Part shown: positions 15,272-22,956 of the stretch, piece after piece
Position numbering within the stretch: the stretch's first letter is position 1
How the letters are laid out: each line of letters starts with the position of its first letter
IMG/VR virus record: IMGVR_UViG_3300034374_003079
Span: 1 to 28,963 of that record
Length of the DNA: 28,963 nt
Reading direction: 5' to 3' (one strand)
DNA from: a virus
Program-made: the position numbers and the translations under genes
Notes under the pieces: generated by a model
The model's input: the letters and a program-made list of their open reading frames with translations, nothing else
The model's database searches: none
What the model was told of the DNA's origin: nothing

Positions 15272-16668
15272 TCGCCGCAATTACAATCAGGAGCAGGATC
15301 ATTTAGAATCGACTCCAGGTAATCGTCAACTTCAGCTTCATCCAATGCAGCATAGACATTAGATTTGTCTTGAGTATCTCCCATCACCTGAAGCGAATAG
15401 TAAAGGGAGGTTTGAGGAGAATCCAACCACTCTTCTATAAATGCCTCATCATAGGTGATCACATCAGACCAACTATTGAACGAATAGCCATGAAGAAGTC
15501 CCGTTTTATCTAGCATCTTGACGATGCCATTTGCTACATTGAAGTAGTCATCCCAGCCAACTTCAGACGCAATCTCAACCGGACCATAGTCGAAGCTCTG
15601 GACGCCAAACGTACCGCTATCACGGTCTACCTGACGGGCGATGGGAGGTGCGATCTCAGGACAAGTTGTATAACCATCGAGATCGGTATAGCGGTAGCTG
15701 CAGCTAGCAGTAGGAGCGATAGCAAAGGCTCGGTCCATCTTGTTGAACTTAGCTACCTCAGCAGCAGCCTGAACACCAGCGGCAATCTCCTCAGCAAGAA
15801 TAGTAGCGGGAGTACATTCGTAATCAAGCCCAGAATTTACCTGTTGAAGAGCTTGACCAAATTGCTTATAAGTTACACCATGCCGCTTAAGCATGTTTGC
15901 CAACCCAAGGAGTCCGAGACCGACTTGGCGATCAGTCTCTGAAGGGAGGTACTCTCCGCTTTCTCCAACACCTGTTTTGCTGTGGAGGGCGCACAGCTCG
16001 GACATTCCATGGACAAATGCACCTTGAATGTCATCGAGTTCACATCCGCCGAGGTTGACATGTTGCAATAGACATGTTCCGCGTGAGGGCAGGTATACCT
16101 CCAAGCATACGTTACCCCGGATTCGATTTCCATTTTTGTCTACCTTTGTTTTGTTGAGCCAGATGTCACCACGCTTGATCCCTTCAAGCAATGCTTCTCG
16201 GATGTTGGTTGGACATTCATTCCACCAGTGTTGGTTAATGTTGACGCAACGCTTAACCCAAGGAAGCTCACTACGGCTAGCAGTGATAAAGTCAAGCACA
16301 TCAGGATGGTTGAGATCAAGATGACATACAACTGCTCCATTACGGTAAGTACCTCCACGCCTCAAGATTTCGTTGAGTGTGGAGTAGATTTTTGCAAATG
16401 ATACAGGGCCAGAAGCTACCAGAAGGTCTTGACCTTTACGTGTTTCTGTACCCTTGGGGCGGAGCTTACTGAGGTGAACCGCCACACCTGCACCGTATCG
16501 GAGTGCATGGCTGACAAAACGCCAACTGGCTTCGATTCCATTTTCTCCTTCCATAGTGTCTTCCACGACAAAGACGGTACAGGAGACAGGCAGGCGAGAG
16601 GTTGGATCATCAATCCAAGATTGTACACGCCCAGTACGGGCGATTAGTTCTATGGTGGAGCTAGACAT
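15268..16668 (-). CDS. nrdA: Class I ribonucleotide reductase large subunit, N-terminally minimal
   Basis: The protein reduces ribonucleotides to deoxyribonucleotides for phage DNA. Visible residues: first redox Cys30 (PVSCTVF), N186-C188-E190 (GNVCLEVYLP) at the active site, second redox Cys199, the APTASCSYRYTD phosphate-binding turn at 319-329, radical-transfer pair Tyr423-Tyr424 (TSLYYSLQV), and a C-terminal C462-N-C464 redox tail. The Tyr pair and the adjacent NrdB make it class I, not B12-dependent class II. At 466 residues it begins only 29 residues before the first redox Cys. The allosteric ATP cone and most of the N-terminal helical domain (about 190 residues in E. coli NrdA) are absent. 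No other frame upstream encodes them. Confidence 0.92.
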   Translation of the reverse strand: MSSSTIELIARTGRVQSWIDDPTSRLPVSCTVFVVEDTMEGENGIEASWRFVSHALRYGAGVAVHLSKLRPKGTETRKGQDLLVASGPVSFAKIYSTLNEILRRGGTYRNGAVVCHLDLNHPDVLDFITASRSELPWVKRCVNINQHWWNECPTNIREALLEGIKRGDIWLNKTKVDKNGNRIRGNVCLEVYLPSRGTCLLQHVNLGGCELDDIQGAFVHGMSELCALHSKTGVGESGEYLPSETDRQVGLGLLGLANMLKRHGVTYKQFGQALQQVNSGLDYECTPATILAEEIAAGVQAAAEVAKFNKMDRAFAIAPTASCSYRYTDLDGYTTCPEIAPPIARQVDRDSGTFGVQSFDYGPVEIASEVGWDDYFNVANGIVKMLDKTGLLHGYSFNSWSDVITYDEAFIEEWLDSPQTSLYYSLQVMGDTQDKSNVYAALDEAEVDDYLESILNDPAPDCNCGE

Positions 16669-16670
16669 TA

Positions 16671-17060
16671 TTAAACAAGATCAGTAAGTGTGGGTTCTTT
16701 ATAGTTCGGTCCCTTTAGAACCTTACCGTCTTCACGGCGAATAGGTTGCCCATCCTCATCAAGCTTACTCATGTTGCTTTGGTGGACACGATTGAGAGCT
16801 TCATCAAGATCCCAACCAAGGTTTTCTGCATATTGATAGCAGACATAAACTAGGTCAGCTAGTTCCTTTAGACACTCAGTTGCGTTAACACGGAGACCCA
16901 TGATGAGTTGATTCTCAGAGTCTAGGAACTCTTTAAACTCCTCAACGATCAAACTCCGTTGCATAGTCCGTGAAGCTGGACTCGTACTGTTCCTGACCTG
17001 GAAACTTTTCCTGAACTCCTTTGCTTGGACGCTGATAAAGGATTTGGCTTTCAAGCTCAT
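16671..17060 (-). CDS. MazG-like nucleotide pyrophosphohydrolase
   Basis: The 129-residue all-helical protein has the metal-binding pattern of the MazG/phosphoribosyl-ATP pyrophosphohydrolase superfamily: E40-E41-x-x-E44 (VEEFKEF) and E66-x-x-D69 (KELADLVYV). These enzymes hydrolyse NTPs or dNTPs to the monophosphate. In cyanophages the role may be clearing unusual nucleotides or altering alarmones; that is family knowledge, not seen here. The ATG at 17060 lies inside the DUF3310 gene and gives a 119-nt overlap. The extra N-terminus (QAKEFRKSFQV) matches the family, so the overlap looks real. It ends 2 nt before nrdA starts. Confidence 0.85.
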   Translation of the reverse strand: MSLKAKSFISVQAKEFRKSFQVRNSTSPASRTMQRSLIVEEFKEFLDSENQLIMGLRVNATECLKELADLVYVCYQYAENLGWDLDEALNRVHQSNMSKLDEDGQPIRREDGKVLKGPNYKEPTLTDLV

Positions 17061-17241
17061 TTTGTAGATAGTGGATTGCTTTAGTGAGGTCTTCTACTTT
17101 GCTGTCTTTGTAACCAGCACGGCAGATATATTTGATGGCATTACCAAGATGGAAGTTCAGTCCTTGGTCTCGGATGAAATCCCAGACTTCTACTGCCCCT
17201 CGCTTGTAGTAGCTTGGACCTTGGAGGTTGGAGTGGGCCAT
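16942..17241 (-). CDS. DUF3310 protein
   Basis: The 99-residue product has the DUF3310 core at residues 9-65: SYYKRGAVEVWDFIRDQGLN then FHLGNAIKYICRAGYKDS and DLTKAIHYLQNELES. This family is common in phages, often beside nucleotide-metabolism or replication genes; its function is unproven, though it has been likened to nucleotide kinases. The last 35 residues fall outside the domain, are polar, and are encoded in the stretch shared with the MazG-like gene in another frame. The ATG at 17241 has only a weak AAG upstream. The start lies within the preceding gene (52-nt overlap). Confidence 0.85.
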   Translation of the reverse strand: MAHSNLQGPSYYKRGAVEVWDFIRDQGLNFHLGNAIKYICRAGYKDSKVEDLTKAIHYLQNELESQILYQRPSKGVQEKFPGQEQYESSFTDYATEFDR

Positions 17242-17384
17242 TTCTTAACTAGGTTGGACATTGAATTACTAAGCACAAAGCACTGACGCTGTAGTGCAAG
17301 GAATATTGTGATTACATCTTCCAGTTTTGTTTCTGGATGACGTAGTGCATTTTCAATCTGTTTGAGTTTGAACTCTTGCTCCAT
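17190..17384 (-). CDS. Small conserved-looking helical protein (64 residues)
   Basis: From ATG at 17384 the product reads MEQEFKLKQIENALRHPETK, then LEDVITIFLALQRQCFVLSN and SMSNLVKKWP. It is a helical protein that I recognise as a recurrent small cyanophage gene near the exonuclease, with no known function. The frame is open to a GTG at 17453, but the residues added are unlike the rest and overlap the exonuclease further. The chosen start still overlaps the exonuclease end by 32 nt. Its end overlaps the DUF3310 gene by 52 nt. Confidence 0.75.
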   Translation of the reverse strand: MEQEFKLKQIENALRHPETKLEDVITIFLALQRQCFVLSNSMSNLVKKWPTPTSKVQATTSEGQ

Positions 17385-18120
17385 TGTCAGCGTGACAATC
17401 GGGGCTGGGAGTCCAAAGTCTTGGTTCTTGATTGGTGAAATCATAGTCTTCACATTGAAGGATCTTTGCTAGTCGTGCATTTTGCAATGCAACTGACTCA
17501 TCGAGACCCTTCTCCATGAAGGCATCTACGACAGTCTTCCAGTTATCACCTTTCTCTGCTAGAAGTGCTGCTGCACGTTTTACACCAATACCAGGGACAC
17601 CAGCGTAACCATCAGTCTGATCACCAGCCATTGTTTGAATAAGATGCCAACGGTAACCCTCTTCGGGAGTAATGGTCACTACTTCCTGGGTGAAGTCGTA
17701 TAACTCACCAGGAATCTGTCGCATATCTTTATCAGGACTGCAGATGATATGACCTGGTTCTTTAGTGGCGTAGATGCCCATTGCATCATCAGCTTCAAGA
17801 GTAGGCATGATCACCACATGGTAGTCTTCCTTGAGTTTATTGATGACCCTTTTGTAGCCGCACGGTTTCTTTCTATTACGGTGTCCTTTATAAGCTGGGT
17901 CAATAGATTTACGAAAGTTGATACTATCAGAAAAGAACAAAATAGAATCATCAAAACATCCAAGGTCAGAAGCGATGTTGTAGAGTTCTCGTTCAACGTA
18001 TTTATAAGCTTCTGAGAATTGGGAGGTGACGACGATAACATCTTCTCCGAAATCAATTTCAGTTTCTGTTCCGGCACAACACTTATAGACGATATAATCC
18101 GCATCTATTAAAAGGCTCAC
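17353..18120 (-). CDS. 5'-3' exonuclease (gp6-like, flap-endonuclease family)
   Basis: The 255-residue enzyme would remove primers and degrade host DNA to recycle nucleotides, as T7 gp6 does. Acidic metal-binding motifs are in order: LLIDADYIVYKC (N-terminal), YKGHRNRKK, LEADDAMG, CSPDKDMRQIPG, and the helix-hairpin-helix segment GDQTDGYAGVPGIGVKRAA. The start is GTG at 18120, overlapping the stop of the 45-residue gene as GTGA, so translation is coupled. The C-terminal tail after RLWTP overlaps the next gene. Confidence 0.93.
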   Translation of the reverse strand: MSLLIDADYIVYKCCAGTETEIDFGEDVIVVTSQFSEAYKYVERELYNIASDLGCFDDSILFFSDSINFRKSIDPAYKGHRNRKKPCGYKRVINKLKEDYHVVIMPTLEADDAMGIYATKEPGHIICSPDKDMRQIPGELYDFTQEVVTITPEEGYRWHLIQTMAGDQTDGYAGVPGIGVKRAAALLAEKGDNWKTVVDAFMEKGLDESVALQNARLAKILQCEDYDFTNQEPRLWTPSPDCHADNGARVQTQTD

Positions 18121-18254
18121 CTTCCCTGTCCTCGCTTGAGCTTACGCCCATGCGAAGGGAGGCTACGACGACCATTACCTTGACGGGTGTGTTTGTATTT
18201 AGCACGAGACTGAAACTCTACTCGTCCCAATGCAGTTTTAGATTTAACAGCCAT
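18117..18254 (-). CDS. Small basic protein between polymerase and exonuclease (45 residues)
   Basis: The frame reads MAVKSKTALGRVEFQSRAKY then KHTRQGNGRRSLPSHGRKLK and RGQGR. It is strongly basic (about a third Lys or Arg) with no Cys or hydrophobic segment, so it probably binds nucleic acid. Similar tiny basic genes sit at this place in other T7-like cyanophages, from memory; the function is unknown. It starts 11 nt after the polymerase stop, and its TGA overlaps the GTG of the exonuclease. Confidence 0.8.
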   Translation of the reverse strand: MAVKSKTALGRVEFQSRAKYKHTRQGNGRRSLPSHGRKLKRGQGR

Positions 18255-18265
18255 ATGTTTGGTGG

Positions 18266-19534
18266 TTAGTGTACATCTGCCCAGGTCTGACCTACCTTAG
18301 CTTCCGCTTCGATAGGGATTCTCAGGTTATAAGTTTCCCCAGCCATCAGGGCAGATAATGTTAGTGCTGAAGAAAGTGTATCAGAATATTCAGGTGGACA
18401 TTCAAACTGCACCTCATCATGCACAAATGCTAGTTGGTGTGCATTAATTTCACACGTTTTGATTGTATCGTGAATGTGAATCATCCACTGTTTAGCTACA
18501 ATACCTGCGCTCCCTTGGAGTAGGTAGTTAAGGGCTTTGTGGCTACCATCAACAGTGCAGCGGCGACCGTCACACAGGTTAATGTAACCAGATTCCGCTT
18601 TGGACTTAACCGCAGTAACCAGTTTCTCAAGTCCTGGAATTGCATCCATGTAAGCTTGACGTATCTCAGCCCCTTTCTTTTTAGCGGCTTGCGGCGATAG
18701 TTGTGGGTCATAAGATAATCCGATCTTGTGGTCACCGGCTCCGTACAGAAAGGCATAAGTTACAGTCTTTACTAGACGACGAGAGATTCCAATCTTGTCT
18801 GCGTTCTCTTGGTGAATATCACCGTTGAGAAGAACGTCACCGTACCTGCCTCCATCATATCGGGCAAGGTAGTGTGCGAGCATCCGTAGTTCAATCCCTG
18901 CGAGATCAGCACCAACCATGACATGGCCAGGGCTAGCGCGGAATAGCTTTCTAAATTCAAGATCACTAGGTACCTGTGCTAAGTTTGGATTGCGGTGAGC
19001 ACATCGAAATGTGTTCGTAGCAACAGAGCAGTGGTGATGGATACGATTGTTTCGTACCAGCTTTAGCCAAGCGTTGTTACCTTCAGACAACATACCAAGC
19101 TTTTTGGTTGTCTCAAAGCAACATAAGAACTGCAGAGCTTCCTCTGTGCCTATGTCCTTGAGTGTTGTCTCATCAATCACCGCCTTGCCAGTGTTGGTTG
19201 TTTTATCAGGTTTCCAACCATGATGTGTTTTCATGATCCAGGCAATGTGATCACGACTGGTAGGGCTGAACTCCTTCAGTCTAGTGAAAGTAGCTCCGGC
19301 GATGTATCCTTGGGTTCGATTAGGTCGTTTAGGAGTAAACTCCGGTCCAGCAACGTAAGGGTACCGCTTCCGTAGTAGCTGATTAAGATTATCAAGCTCG
19401 GTATAGAGAGTTTGTGCAAGTTCCCATGCAGCTGGCTCATCAAAAAACCATCCATGTAATTCTTGCTCGGTGAGGATTTCTGCGACACGATGCTCTAGTG
19501 CGATCCATTTAGGAATGGTTGAAAGTGTTTCCAA
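18266..19534 (-). CDS. DNA polymerase, polymerase domain (second frame of split gp5)
   Basis: This frame carries the family A polymerase domain of a T7 gp5-like enzyme. Motif A is GADLAGIELRMLAHY (Asp210), motif B is RRLVKTVTYAFLYGAG (Lys256 and Tyr260, equivalent to T7 Lys522 and Tyr526), and motif C is FVHDEVQFEC (His372-Asp373-Glu374). It lies in the -1 frame relative to the exonuclease half and overlaps it by 40 nt. The stop TAA at its upstream edge leaves TTG at 19534 as the only plausible start, and that has no SD. The first ATG is about 100 codons in, beyond conserved sequence. Either a frameshift, reinitiation, or a sequence error joins the halves. Confidence 0.93.
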   Translation of the reverse strand: METLSTIPKWIALEHRVAEILTEQELHGWFFDEPAAWELAQTLYTELDNLNQLLRKRYPYVAGPEFTPKRPNRTQGYIAGATFTRLKEFSPTSRDHIAWIMKTHHGWKPDKTTNTGKAVIDETTLKDIGTEEALQFLCCFETTKKLGMLSEGNNAWLKLVRNNRIHHHCSVATNTFRCAHRNPNLAQVPSDLEFRKLFRASPGHVMVGADLAGIELRMLAHYLARYDGGRYGDVLLNGDIHQENADKIGISRRLVKTVTYAFLYGAGDHKIGLSYDPQLSPQAAKKKGAEIRQAYMDAIPGLEKLVTAVKSKAESGYINLCDGRRCTVDGSHKALNYLLQGSAGIVAKQWMIHIHDTIKTCEINAHQLAFVHDEVQFECPPEYSDTLSSALTLSALMAGETYNLRIPIEAEAKVGQTWADVH

Positions 19535-20013
19535 AGTTTAGTCGTAACAACAACGTCTTGTACCATATAATCTTGCATCTCTTGACTCCATTCTTTCCAA
19601 TCTGCTGTCTTTCCAAACTCTCCTTTATATTCACCTAATCGATACCCATAGGCTTCAAGAGAATGGCGACCATAAAGTTGGAGAGGCATGTTCTTCCAAT
19701 TTCTTTTCTGATCGGTCTTCAGAATATCAGCATGACATATGCGGCTGAGAACAAGAGTATCAAGAACGAGACCACTCCTGTCAAACCAGGGAAAAAGTTT
19801 ACGAATGACAGGTATATCATAATTGATAATGTTATGCCCGACAATACAGTCAGCGTCTTCAAGCCTTTGTATCCCACGGACAATCGGTTCAGTATTCCCC
19901 TCATCATTGTAGACAAGGGTTTTGTCAGTCTCCGTATCATAGATGCCAAGACAGTGAATGTGGGTAACATCATGAACGAGTCCGTTCGATTCCAGATCAA
20001 AAATTAGCGTCAT
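19495..20013 (-). CDS. DNA polymerase, 3'-5' exonuclease domain (first frame of split gp5)
   Basis: The 172-residue product is the proofreading domain: IFDLESNGL (Asp6, Glu8, Exo I), GHNIINYDIPVI (Asp66, Exo II), and YMVQDVVVTTKLW (Tyr149-x-x-x-Asp153, Exo III). A normal T7-like gene would continue into the linker and polymerase domain, but here the frame ends at TAG (19495-19497) twelve codons after VTTKLW, while the polymerase continues in the -1 frame. The ATG at 20013 lacks a good SD. A 56-nt spacer precedes it and includes TAATACGAC, which resembles the first part of a T7 promoter by sequence only. Confidence 0.92.
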   Translation of the reverse strand: MTLIFDLESNGLVHDVTHIHCLGIYDTETDKTLVYNDEGNTEPIVRGIQRLEDADCIVGHNIINYDIPVIRKLFPWFDRSGLVLDTLVLSRICHADILKTDQKRNWKNMPLQLYGRHSLEAYGYRLGEYKGEFGKTADWKEWSQEMQDYMVQDVVVTTKLWKHFQPFLNGSH

Positions 20014-20069
20014 TCCAGTGTCGTATTACACCAGCAACAATAAATAGGTTTGTGATAAAGATCATCAAC

Positions 20070-20333
20070 TCAAGAAGGTTGAGCCTTCGGAGCAGCACCT
20101 TGCCAGACATAAGTTTTATCAACGAATTGTGCTCGTTTGATTGCCTCGGTGGTGGGAGGTTTTGGGCTATAAGCCGTTAGCCAAGTGCCATTTTTTTGCT
20201 CATAAAAGACAACCGTCATGCGATCTTCACGCGGGATGTCAGGAAGATCAGAGTTAATGCAGGGATCGTTTTCCATACTGAGGTACTTAAAATAACCGTC
20301 CTCAGAAATCTGTCGTTGGATCGAAGCTTTCAT
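20070..20333 (-). CDS. Hypothetical protein between primase and polymerase (87 residues)
   Basis: I do not recognise this protein. It is soluble and mixed alpha/beta, with MTVVFYEQKNGTWLTAYSPK in the middle and a Pro/Ala/Gln-rich end. Its ATG at 20333 overlaps the last 32 nt of the primase-helicase gene. The stretch after it (20014-20069) has no gene. The position suggests a role in replication, but this is context only. Confidence 0.75.
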   Translation of the reverse strand: MKASIQRQISEDGYFKYLSMENDPCINSDLPDIPREDRMTVVFYEQKNGTWLTAYSPKPPTTEAIKRAQFVDKTYVWQGAAPKAQPS

Positions 20334-21897
20334 CAGATTTAGTCTCTTTGAATTTACAGGTATTTAGATCATAGCTCAGCCGACACGCGACGCCAACCTC
20401 GCCTGAATAGCGATTCTTGAGGACTCGCACAGTCGTATCACCTCCTCCAGATGTGCTCTGCTGGTTTCGTTCAAGTGCAATAACTCCGTCAGACAACTGT
20501 GCAATTGCTGCACTTCCTCGCAGCTGTCCCAGAGTGACGCGGGCACCCTCTTCATGGTTTTGATCACTAGATGTTCTCCGTAGATGAGAGACAAGGAACA
20601 TGGCGACACCAGTACGCTCTACAAGAGAACGCAACTTAGTCATGGTGGTATCAATCATTCGACGCTCATCACCATCAAGACCACTCAACAGAATAGAGAG
20701 GTGATCAAGGAAGATTACCCTTGTATCAAGACCCGTTGCCAGGTACTCAATTCGGTTGTAGATGAGATCAGGATCAAAAGAACCAAAGCCGTCGAAAAGA
20801 AAAAGATTCCAGTTAGCAAGAGTGTCTTGATATGCTTGGGTGAGAGTAGCTCGGTCATGTTCTCCAATGTGTAGTGATTTACCAACTGCTGCGGACATCA
20901 GTCCGAGAGCTGTACGACGGTTGGATTCCTCAAGTGCCAAGTAACCGACCCGTTCGCCTTTACGTAACAAATGAGTTGCGAGTTCACGACAGAAGCTGGA
21001 CTTTCCGATCCCACTTCCTGCAGTAATCGTGACAAGCTCTCCAAACCTGATCCCGTGTAGTTTGTCTTGGATTCCTTGAAAAGGATACTCATGGTCTGCT
21101 GGTGGTGTTGGTGTGGTGACTAACTCTAAAAGTAATTTACCATCTACAATTCCGTCTGGCCGGTACGGTTTAGCGTCCCAAATAGCCCGACGTATTGACT
21201 CACTGTCATTCGCCTGAAGCGCGTCGCTCGCGTCCTTGTACGCTTCCAGACGGGCGATCTTGCACTTGCCAGGTGGTAGTACCCCTGCTGCTTCCTCCGC
21301 TGCCTTACGGCCCGCCTCGTCATTGTCGAAGAACAGGATAATCTCCTCATAACCCTGGAGCCAGGGGATAGCCCGTTGAATCGACTTCTTTGCCGCAGCG
21401 GCACCGCTAGGTAGAGATACCATCGGCCACCCCGGCATAGCCTCACTACATGAAGCTGCATCAAGTTCCCCTTCAGTGATGACAACTCGTTTTCCAGTGG
21501 AGGGAAACAAATGCTGTCCAAAGAGGCAGGTAGGTGATTGTCCCTCATAATAGAAGTCTTTGGCTTTGGTCTTAGTCTTACATCCAATCAGTATACCATC
21601 TTCATCGTAGTAGTGAAACCGTAAGACATCACCATCACGATAGATCTTATACTGTTGGCATACCTTCTCAGAGATATTTCGCTTACCTAATCGTACAGCA
21701 GAACCTCTGATTGCAATAGACATTTTGTTGGTGTGAATGTGAAATGATTCCTCCGTGTGTCCGTAATTGTTACAAGAGAAGCAGTAGGTATGCCCATCAG
21801 TGTAGAGACTATTTGCATCACTACTGCCACACACATCACACGGTAAGTGCCTGACGAACTCGCTTTCGCATTTCTGCATATGCTCGTGCTTGTGCAT
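20302..21897 (-). CDS. Primase-helicase (gp4-like)
   Basis: This T7 gp4 equivalent primes lagging strands and unwinds DNA. Zinc-binding Cys pairs lie at residues 20/23 and 39/42 (CDVCG and CFSC). The TOPRIM core is VVITEGELDAAS and LFFDNDEAGRKA, and the RecA-like helicase has Walker A AGSGIGKSSF, LEESNRRTALGL, RVIFLDHLSIL and SHLRRTSSD. It ends in an acidic tail with a final Phe (DPTTDF, like T7 NDTDF) that docks the polymerase. The frame opens at TTG 21921; ATG at 21897 is used here and ATG at 21879 is equally possible. An internal ATG at 21723, after the zinc domain, sits where T7 starts its short helicase form, gp4B. Confidence 0.95.
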   Translation of the reverse strand: MHKHEHMQKCESEFVRHLPCDVCGSSDANSLYTDGHTYCFSCNNYGHTEESFHIHTNKMSIAIRGSAVRLGKRNISEKVCQQYKIYRDGDVLRFHYYDEDGILIGCKTKTKAKDFYYEGQSPTCLFGQHLFPSTGKRVVITEGELDAASCSEAMPGWPMVSLPSGAAAAKKSIQRAIPWLQGYEEIILFFDNDEAGRKAAEEAAGVLPPGKCKIARLEAYKDASDALQANDSESIRRAIWDAKPYRPDGIVDGKLLLELVTTPTPPADHEYPFQGIQDKLHGIRFGELVTITAGSGIGKSSFCRELATHLLRKGERVGYLALEESNRRTALGLMSAAVGKSLHIGEHDRATLTQAYQDTLANWNLFLFDGFGSFDPDLIYNRIEYLATGLDTRVIFLDHLSILLSGLDGDERRMIDTTMTKLRSLVERTGVAMFLVSHLRRTSSDQNHEEGARVTLGQLRGSAAIAQLSDGVIALERNQQSTSGGGDTTVRVLKNRYSGEVGVACRLSYDLNTCKFKETKSDESFDPTTDF

Positions 21898-22045
21898 CGT
21901 GATAATCAAACCAGGAATCAAGTGCTAGGTAGAAACCTTCAATCAGGTTCTGCGCTGTGTTAGGGTTTTCAGCATCAACATCAGCGAGGTAATCACTGAA
22001 GCCTTCTGCATAGAACTCAGGTGTGCCGTAAGTCAGGTTAGCCAT
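21836..22045 (-). CDS. Small protein between endonuclease I and primase (69 residues)
   Basis: The frame reads MANLTYGTPEFYAEGFSDYL, then ADVDAENPNTAQNLIEGFYL and a helical C-terminus. It is acidic to neutral and helical, of unknown function; similar small genes occupy this slot in related phages, from memory. The longer frame (to 22099) has an arbitrary N-terminus inside the endonuclease gene, so ATG 22045 is chosen, giving a 13-nt overlap. Its own end overlaps the primase start by at least 44 nt. Confidence 0.75.
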   Translation of the reverse strand: MANLTYGTPEFYAEGFSDYLADVDAENPNTAQNLIEGFYLALDSWFDYHDAQARAYAEMRKRVRQALTV

Positions 22046-22389
22046 TCGAGTGGGATTGAGTGAAAGGAACAGTATTGGAAGCCGTGCTTTTCGCACCACT
22101 TTGCATAGGTGGTCTTAGATCCTTTGTAGATCTTATTATAAGGTGCTTGAAAGACGAATCGAATATCTAAGTCGGGATTCGCTTTCTTCACTGCGATCAT
22201 CTTCCTTCGGTCTTCCTCCGTCAGGCGTCCCTTTGTTTCTAAGAAGACACCATTCGGTAAAAGAAAGTCGGGTGTGTAGTTGCATTGAAGAACGTATGGA
22301 ACTTTGGTTGACTCGTACTCAAACTCTACCTTCAAGCTTGAGAGAAGATCAGCAACCTTCTCTTCAAGACCTGAACGGTATTTAGGCAT
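22033..22389 (-). CDS. Endonuclease I (gp3-like Holliday junction resolvase)
   Basis: The 118-residue enzyme matches T7 endonuclease I, which resolves branched replication intermediates and breaks host DNA. The PD-(D/E)xK site is visible: Glu9 or Glu10 (GLEEKVADLL), Asp41 (YTPDFLLPNG), Glu51 and Lys53 (FLETKG). The length is close to T7 gp3 (149). The ATG overlaps the stop of the ssDNA-binding protein gene by one base (TAATG). Confidence 0.94.
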   Translation of the reverse strand: MPKYRSGLEEKVADLLSSLKVEFEYESTKVPYVLQCNYTPDFLLPNGVFLETKGRLTEEDRRKMIAVKKANPDLDIRFVFQAPYNKIYKGSKTTYAKWCEKHGFQYCSFHSIPLEWLT

Positions 22390-22955
22390 TAGAAATCATC
22401 TTCCTCAATCTCAGGTGTGGAGGTTACATTCGGTTCCGAAGTTTTGTAACCTTTAGTTTGACCAAAGAGAGCTGCCACTTCAGTTTCACCAAGATCGCCT
22501 GTATCAACACCAGCAGCAGATCCAACCGTAACGACTTGGACACCGACAAGCTTAAGACTCGTTCCATAGGTGACACCATCACGGAGGATATATGGCTTCT
22601 GACGGAACGCAAGTTTGACAGTAGAGCCACTGTAGATCGGGGTGTTGGGGTCAGCAATAGGAGTTCCTTCTGTATCAACGACAGGTGGCTTCGTTTCCTC
22701 ATTCCAACTGAACTTGACCTTGTACTTCCCATCAGACACCTCCTCCCAAGGTTCAGGCTTCAGAGTGGAACGCTTCGGGTTCTTTAGTTTAGACTCAGCC
22801 CATTTGAGAGTATCAGCTCGATCTTCTTCAAGCTTCTCAACAAGGGATTGATCAACAATAGCACCAAGCGAGTAACCGAACTTACTTGGTTTGAGGATAG
22901 CCTGGTAACCTTCAAGGATCACAGGCTCTTGGGTAACGTGGATGGTTTGGGGCAT
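22389..22955 (-). CDS. Single-stranded DNA-binding protein (gp2.5-like)
   Basis: The 188-residue protein lies at the T7 gene 2.5 position, between RNA polymerase and endonuclease I, and ends in EIEEDDF, the acidic tail with a terminal aromatic typical of phage and bacterial SSB proteins that contact polymerase and helicase. The middle is beta-rich with aromatic residues (GKYKVKFSWN, VKLAFRQKPYI), consistent with an OB fold. The longer frame to TTG 23036 lies within the polymerase gene and is not used; ATG 22955 is one base after the RNA polymerase stop. Confidence 0.85.
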   Translation of the reverse strand: MPQTIHVTQEPVILEGYQAILKPSKFGYSLGAIVDQSLVEKLEEDRADTLKWAESKLKNPKRSTLKPEPWEEVSDGKYKVKFSWNEETKPPVVDTEGTPIADPNTPIYSGSTVKLAFRQKPYILRDGVTYGTSLKLVGVQVVTVGSAAGVDTGDLGETEVAALFGQTKGYKTSEPNVTSTPEIEEDDF

Positions 22956-22956
22956 T

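Noticed and set aside
15268-16668. Class II (B12-dependent) ribonucleotide reductase
   Set aside because: The Tyr-Tyr radical-transfer pair and an adjacent ferritin-like NrdB gene indicate class I.
19495-19534. Classic slippery heptamer for -1 frameshifting in the polymerase overlap
   Set aside because: I checked each codon-phased heptamer and none fits X-XXY-YYZ; the split remains unexplained.
20020-20028. TAATACGAC on the coding strand, as in the T7 promoter
   Set aside because: Only the first nine bases match; the rest diverges and the site is just before the DNA polymerase ATG, with no other copies seen. Cyanophage polymerases are not expected to use the T7 consensus.
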